A stretch of DNA of 37,024 nucleotides from Rhodospirillaceae bacterium (GTDB lineage Bacteria; Pseudomonadota; Alphaproteobacteria; Rhodospirillales; Rhodospirillaceae), in assembly GCA_019752235.1 (NCBI GenBank), contig JAIEMI010000156.1:1-37024 (forward strand). The letters run 5' to 3'. Shown one piece after another: positions 33,948-37,024 of the stretch. The position numbers and the translations under genes are program-made. Each line of letters begins with the position of its first letter. The stretch's first letter is position 1. Below the pieces are notes generated by a model that saw only the letters and a program-made list of their open reading frames with translations, was not told where the DNA came from and ran no database searches.

Positions 33948-35249
33948 TTATCCGCCAACAATCCGCTCGATCCGCGCGCCGCATCCGCCGAGCTTCTCCT
34001 CCAACCGCTCGTACCCGCGATCCAAGTGATAGATGCGGTTCACCAGGGTTTCGCCCGAAGCTGCCAGTCCCGCCAATATAAGCGAGGACGACGCCCGCAA
34101 ATCCGTCGCCATCACCGGAGCGCCCGACAGGGCCTTGCGGCCGCGCACGATGGCCGATGAGCCGTGCACGTTCACGTCGGCGCCGAAGCGCGTCAGTTCC
34201 GGCACATGCATGAAGCGGTTTTCGAAAATCGTTTCCGTGATCATCGACGCGCCCGACGCGGTCGCCATGAGCGCCATCCATTGCGCCTGCATGTCCGTGG
34301 GGAAACCAGGGAACGGTTCCGTCATCACATCGACGCCGTTCAAACCGTTTTCCGCCGACACCACAACGCCGCCTTCGGTAGGTTCGATGCTCACGCCCGC
34401 CTGACGCATGGCGCTGAATACGGAATCCAGCAGGTCAAAACGCGTGCCCTTCAGCAAAACCTTGCCGCGCGTGATGGCGGCGGCGATAGCGTACGTGCCG
34501 GTCTCGATACGGTCGGGAATAACCGCGACGCGCGCGCCGTGCAGCGCTTTCACGCCTTTAATGCGCAGCGTGCCGGACCCAAGCCCGGTAATCTGCGCGC
34601 CCATGGCGTTCAGGCACTCGGCGAGGTTGGTGATTTCCGGTTCGCGCGCGGCGTTATCAAGCACGGTTTCGCCCGCCGCCAGCGTTGCCGCCATCAGCAG
34701 GTTTTCGGTCCCGCCGACGGTGACTTTCGGAAACACCACATGCGCGCCCTTCAGACCGCCCGGGGCGGTGGCGTGGATATAGCCCTCTTTCAATTCGATC
34801 TTCGCGCCCAGGCTTTCCAGCGCTTTCAGGTGCAAATCCACAGGACGTGTGCCGATGGCGCAGCCGCCCGGCAGCGAGACCTTCGCTTCATGCATGCGCG
34901 CCAGAAGCGGGCCCAACACCAGCACCGACGCGCGCATGCGGCGCACCAGATCATACGGCGCCGTAATGCTGGTGATGCGCTCCGACGTCAACGTCATGGA
35001 GCGCCCCGTGGCGCCGGCTTCGCCGTCGCCCGCGTCCGGCGCTAAAGCCGACTGATCAACCCGCGCGCCGTGTTGCCGCAATAGATTGCCCATGGTGGTG
35101 ATATCCACCAGCTCGGGCATGTTGATCAGCGTCAGCGGTTTATCGGTCAGCAACGTGGCGGCCATGAGCGGAAGCGCCGCGTTCTTCGCGCCGCCGATGA
35201 CGATCTCACCGTGGAGCGGAACGCCGCCCTGAATCTTTATGGCATCCAC
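33948..35249 (-). CDS. murA: UDP-N-acetylglucosamine 1-carboxyvinyltransferase
   Basis: First committed enzyme of peptidoglycan synthesis, transferring enolpyruvate from PEP to UDP-GlcNAc; the target of fosfomycin. At 433 residues it is slightly longer than E. coli MurA, mainly through an acidic insert ([20 protein letters not shown], about 65-85). Motifs: [50 protein letters not shown], and the PEP-binding cysteine Cys130 in [23 protein letters not shown], equivalent to Cys115 of E. coli, so fosfomycin sensitivity is expected. Near the end: [18 protein letters not shown] and [16 protein letters not shown]. It starts 13 bases after the dcd stop, so the two are probably co-transcribed. Confidence 0.97.
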   Translation of the reverse strand: MDAIKIQGGVPLHGEIVIGGAKNAALPLMAATLLTDKPLTLINMPELVDITTMGNLLRQHGARVDQSALAPDAGDGEAGATGRSMTLTSERITSITAPYDLVRRMRASVLVLGPLLARMHEAKVSLPGGCAIGTRPVDLHLKALESLGAKIELKEGYIHATAPGGLKGAHVVFPKVTVGGTENLLMAATLAAGETVLDNAAREPEITNLAECLNAMGAQITGLGSGTLRIKGVKALHGARVAVIPDRIETGTYAIAAAITRGKVLLKGTRFDLLDSVFSAMRQAGVSIEPTEGGVVVSAENGLNGVDVMTEPFPGFPTDMQAQWMALMATASGASMITETIFENRFMHVPELTRFGADVNVHGSSAIVRGRKALSGAPVMATDLRASSSLILAGLAASGETLVNRIYHLDRGYERLEEKLGGCGARIERIVGG

Positions 35250-35262
35250 TGAACAACGATCC

Positions 35263-35817
35263 TTAGAGTCTGGGTAAAGTCACGCCGATCTGGCCCTGGT
35301 ACTTACCCTTACGGTCGGCGTAAGAGGTTTCGCACACACTGTCGGCTTTGAGGAAGATGAACTGCGCCGCACCTTCGTTGGCATAGATGCGCGCGGGCAT
35401 CGGCGTGGTGTTGGAGAACTCCAATGTCACGTGGCCTTCCCACTCGGGCTCCAGCGGCGTGACGTTGACGATGATGCCGCAGCGGGCATAGGTCGACTTG
35501 CCGAGGCAGATCACCAGCACGTCACGCGGGATTTTGAAATGCTCGACCGTGCGGGCCAGAGCGAAACTGTTAGGCGGTATCACGCAAACGTCGGTCTTGC
35601 GGTCAACGAAGCCGCTTTCGGAAAAGTTTTTCGGATCAACGACGACGGAATCGAGATTGGTGAAAATCTTGAACTCGTCGGAAACCCGGGCGTCATAGCC
35701 GTACGAAGACACCCCGTAGGAAATCACGCCGTCACGCCGCTGGGCCTCGGTGAACGGCGATATCATGCCGTGTTCCGTGGCCATCTTGCGGATCCATGTA
35801 TCGGGAAGCACCCCCAT
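35263..35817 (-). CDS. dcd: dCTP deaminase
   Basis: Deaminates dCTP to dUTP, feeding dTMP synthesis in the cytoplasm. The 184-residue length is typical. Motifs: MISPF near the start, [31 protein letters not shown], the catalytic segment [56 protein letters not shown] with the Ser/Arg pair and catalytic Glu, and C-terminal [19 protein letters not shown], which closes over the nucleotide. The end matches the mono-functional enzyme rather than the bifunctional deaminase/dUTPase. It precedes murA by 13 bases. Confidence 0.96.
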   Translation of the reverse strand: MGVLPDTWIRKMATEHGMISPFTEAQRRDGVISYGVSSYGYDARVSDEFKIFTNLDSVVVDPKNFSESGFVDRKTDVCVIPPNSFALARTVEHFKIPRDVLVICLGKSTYARCGIIVNVTPLEPEWEGHVTLEFSNTTPMPARIYANEGAAQFIFLKADSVCETSYADRKGKYQGQIGVTLPRL

Positions 35818-35879
35818 CGCGGGCCTTTATCTCGTAGTGGAAAACCGGAGATTCTTGTAACGCGTGCGCGCCATCGAGG

Positions 35880-36077
35880 CTACGAGGTTTTACCCTCGTC
35901 ATCGGCCTCTGATTTATCCACAGCTGATTTATCCACAGCCGTATCCTTCCCATCCCGGGCCCTGATCTGGGCCTTGCGGCGGCGCAGGTTCTCGCGCAAG
36001 GCATCGGCCAGCCGGGCCTGGGCCTCGGCGGATGACAATTTTGGACGGTGTTTTTTGGGCGGCGGGGTGGTGTTCAT
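35880..36077 (-). CDS. Small basic helical protein, unknown function
   Basis: A 65-residue protein: a proline- and lysine-rich start (MNTTPPPKKHRPKLSS), an amphipathic basic helix (AEAQARLADALRENLRRRKAQIRARD) and an acidic tail with a duplicated AVDKS. The helix with LRENLRRRKAQ resembles short hypothetical proteins common near murA in alphaproteobacteria. I place the start at the ATG at 36077; the ORF track extends 71 codons upstream through non-coding-looking sequence that runs into the tRNA gene. The duplicated AVDKS is encoded by a 15-bp tandem repeat that creates two DnaA boxes. A nucleic-acid-binding role is plausible from charge only. Confidence 0.65.
   Translation of the reverse strand: MNTTPPPKKHRPKLSSAEAQARLADALRENLRRRKAQIRARDGKDTAVDKSAVDKSEADDEGKTS
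35909..35938 (+). repeat. 15-bp tandem duplication carrying two perfect DnaA boxes
   Basis: CTGATTTATCCACAG is repeated exactly head to tail (35909-35923 and 35924-35938). Each copy contains TTATCCACA, the consensus high-affinity DnaA box, at 35914-35922 and 35929-35937, in the same orientation and 15 bases apart. They fall inside the 3' end of the small basic protein gene. No AT-rich unwinding element or replication gene is adjacent, so an origin is unlikely; DnaA titration or regulation is possible. Confidence 0.75.
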
Positions 36078-36205
36078 GGGCCGGGTTTTCCCACACTTCC
36101 ACGCTTCACTAAAGGGCCCTGAAATCCCAGGAAAAATGCCAAATCCGGCCTCCCGCCAGCGTGGTTGCGCCCCAGGGGGTGATATGGCATGTTCCGCGCC
36201 TTCGC

Positions 36206-36221
36206 GAGGGGGCGCCCCCTC
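36206..36221. promoter_or_regulatory. 16-bp perfect GC palindrome upstream of tRNA-Thr
   Basis: GAGGGGGCGCCCCCTC reads identically on both strands and ends 12 bases before the tRNA 5' end. It may be part of the tRNA promoter or discriminator, a regulator site, or a hairpin in the primary transcript. No matching promoter hexamers were confidently identified. Confidence 0.5.
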
Positions 36222-36233
36222 CGATCTCATGGC

Positions 36234-36308
36234 GCTGCCGTAGCTCAGTGGTAGAGCACCCCCTTGGTAAGGGGGAGGTCGAAAGTTCAATCCTTTTCGG
36301 CAGCACCA
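36234..36308 (+). tRNA. tRNA-Thr (anticodon GGT), CCA encoded
   Basis: The cloverleaf reads: acceptor GCTGCCG (36234-36240) with CGGCAGC (36298-36304), D arm GCTC-AGTGGTA-GAGC, anticodon stem CCCCC/GGGGG around the loop TTGGTAA with anticodon GGT, variable AGGTC, T arm GAAAG-TTCAATC-CTTTT with one G-T pair, discriminator A and genomically encoded CCA at 36306-36308. It reads ACC and ACU threonine codons. tRNA 3' ends are common integration sites, relevant because composition appears to change just downstream. Confidence 0.96.
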
Positions 36309-36354
36309 TTATCTCCAGCTAAAGACTCACACTTAGCGGATAGTTGGATATAAC

Positions 36355-36369
36355 GCCCCGAGCGGGGGC
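36355..36369. other. Short GC hairpin between tRNA-Thr and the HD-GYP gene
   Basis: GCCCC-GAGCG-GGGGC forms a five-base stem and five-base loop in the 109-bp gap. No T run follows on either strand, so it is a weak terminator candidate for the tRNA transcript or the convergent HD-GYP gene. Nothing else was recognised in this gap. Confidence 0.3.
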
Positions 36370-36417
36370 CAAAACTATACCCAGAAAAATTATCCATTTG
36401 CGCTCGTAGGAACTTGG

Positions 36418-37024
36418 CTAGGGATATTCGGCGAGCGCCACCAAGCATGCGTCAGTAATATCTGGGAGTACTTTGATTCCGCGCTCCTCGGTCAGCACCT
36501 GAATTGCGTAGTCTTTACCTAGCGCGCTTCGGTATGGACGGGAATTGATTATGGAATCTGCCGTGTCCGCAACCGCAATTATTTGGGCCTCACGTAGTAT
36601 GGCCCCATTGCGCAGCCCGCGCGGATAACCTGTGCCGTCCAATCGCTCATGATGCTGGTAGACAATTTCTGCGACCGGAAACTCGGATTCCATCGGCCGC
36701 AATATTTCATACCCGCGTTCGGAATGCGTCTTGATGATACTCCACTCCAACGGGTCGAGCTTTGTCGGCTTGGCTAGATACTCCTGGGGAATACTGACTT
36801 TGCCTATGTCATGAACTCCAGCCGCCGCTGCCACGGCGCGACAGTCCACCAGAGCTAATCCTAGAATTTCAGCCATGCGATTCGCCAGTCTGGCAACATG
36901 GTTTTGGTGACCGGATGTGTAAGGATCCCTGGCCCCAAGAACGTCGCTTAACGACCGGGCCATATTATTTTGTAGACCTTCCATACGCTAGTTGGCTGAT
37001 AGAACTTCTCTCTCAGCCTGCTTC
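36418..37024 (-). pseudogene. HD-GYP domain gene, probably broken by an in-frame amber codon
   Basis: The readable ORF (36418-36984, 188 residues) is an HD-GYP domain of the class that hydrolyses cyclic di-GMP: DPYTSGHQNHVARLANRMAE, VHDIGKVSIP (His58-Asp59), THSERGYEILRPM, and YQHHERLDGTGYPRG with the GYP triad. It starts abruptly at the domain with no Shine-Dalgarno before its ATG. Reading the same frame upstream to the window edge gives KQAEREVLSAN, then TAG, then RMEGLQNNMARS. The ERKQAE-type linker normally follows a PAS domain, so this looks like the tail of a PAS-HD-GYP protein interrupted by one amber codon. The remaining domain may still be translated alone. Its composition appears less GC-rich than the rest of the window. 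Confidence 0.6.

Noticed and set aside
35914-35937. Replication origin at the DnaA boxes
   Set aside because: Only two boxes, no AT-rich unwinding region, no dnaA, repABC or parAB nearby, and they lie inside a coding frame.
1-37024. CRISPR array, IS element or prophage
   Set aside because: No regularly spaced repeats, transposase, integrase or phage structural gene was found on either strand.

Overview
The window is GC-rich and gene-dense, with short intergenic gaps. It looks like an alphaproteobacterial chromosome. The best evidence is the chain hisG-hisD-UPF0262-LMW phosphatase-maf, because UPF0262 is an essentially alphaproteobacterial family. Supporting signs are the short-form HisG, HspQ, a TonB receptor with the Caulobacterales/sphingomonad-style plug start (IVVTASRREE), and the fused ATP-grasp/alpha-E protein. 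The genus cannot be named from sequence alone. No IS element, CRISPR array, rRNA or prophage gene was seen.

Layout, left to right. (1) 1-4375: start of an unidentified gene at the left edge, a MOFRL-type glycerate 2-kinase, a SpoIIAA/STAS-like protein and an orphan PAS histidine kinase, all on the minus strand. (2) 4628-5591: hspQ and a Prx5-like peroxiredoxin (stress). (3) 5674-12503: a surface-glycan island with a sulfotransferase-GT2 fusion, a minus-strand operon (GSCFA protein, DDD-motif glycosyltransferase, beta-propeller/pyruvyltransferase fusion) and galE. (4) 12711-14507: a small two-helix membrane protein plus an ActP-like Na+/solute symporter, ended by a clear terminator. (5) 14580-22973: a four-gene exported operon (unknown periplasmic protein, DUF1592-type cytochrome with one CxxCH, Tat-exported DUF1552 protein, triple-repeat COG4315 protein), divergent from a TonB-dependent receptor. 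The long gap between them is rich in inverted repeats. (6) 23032-26612: maf, LMW-PTP, UPF0262, hisD and hisG as one coupled minus-strand operon. (7) 26750-33837: a three-gene amidoligase-type operon (transglutaminase, circularly permuted ATP-grasp/alpha-E fusion, transglutaminase/DUF2126 giant). (8) 33948-36077: murA, dcd and a small basic protein gene that carries two perfect DnaA boxes. (9) 36234-37024: tRNA-Thr(GGT), then an apparently less GC-rich segment with an HD-GYP gene that looks cut off from its upstream PAS part by an in-frame amber codon.

The best candidates for undescribed biology are the exported DUF1592/DUF1552/COG4315 operon with its divergent TonB receptor, the ATP-grasp/alpha-E/transglutaminase operon with no proteasome-like peptidase beside it, and the two unusual glycan-enzyme fusions. 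All functional assignments come from reading motifs by eye; no database search was run.
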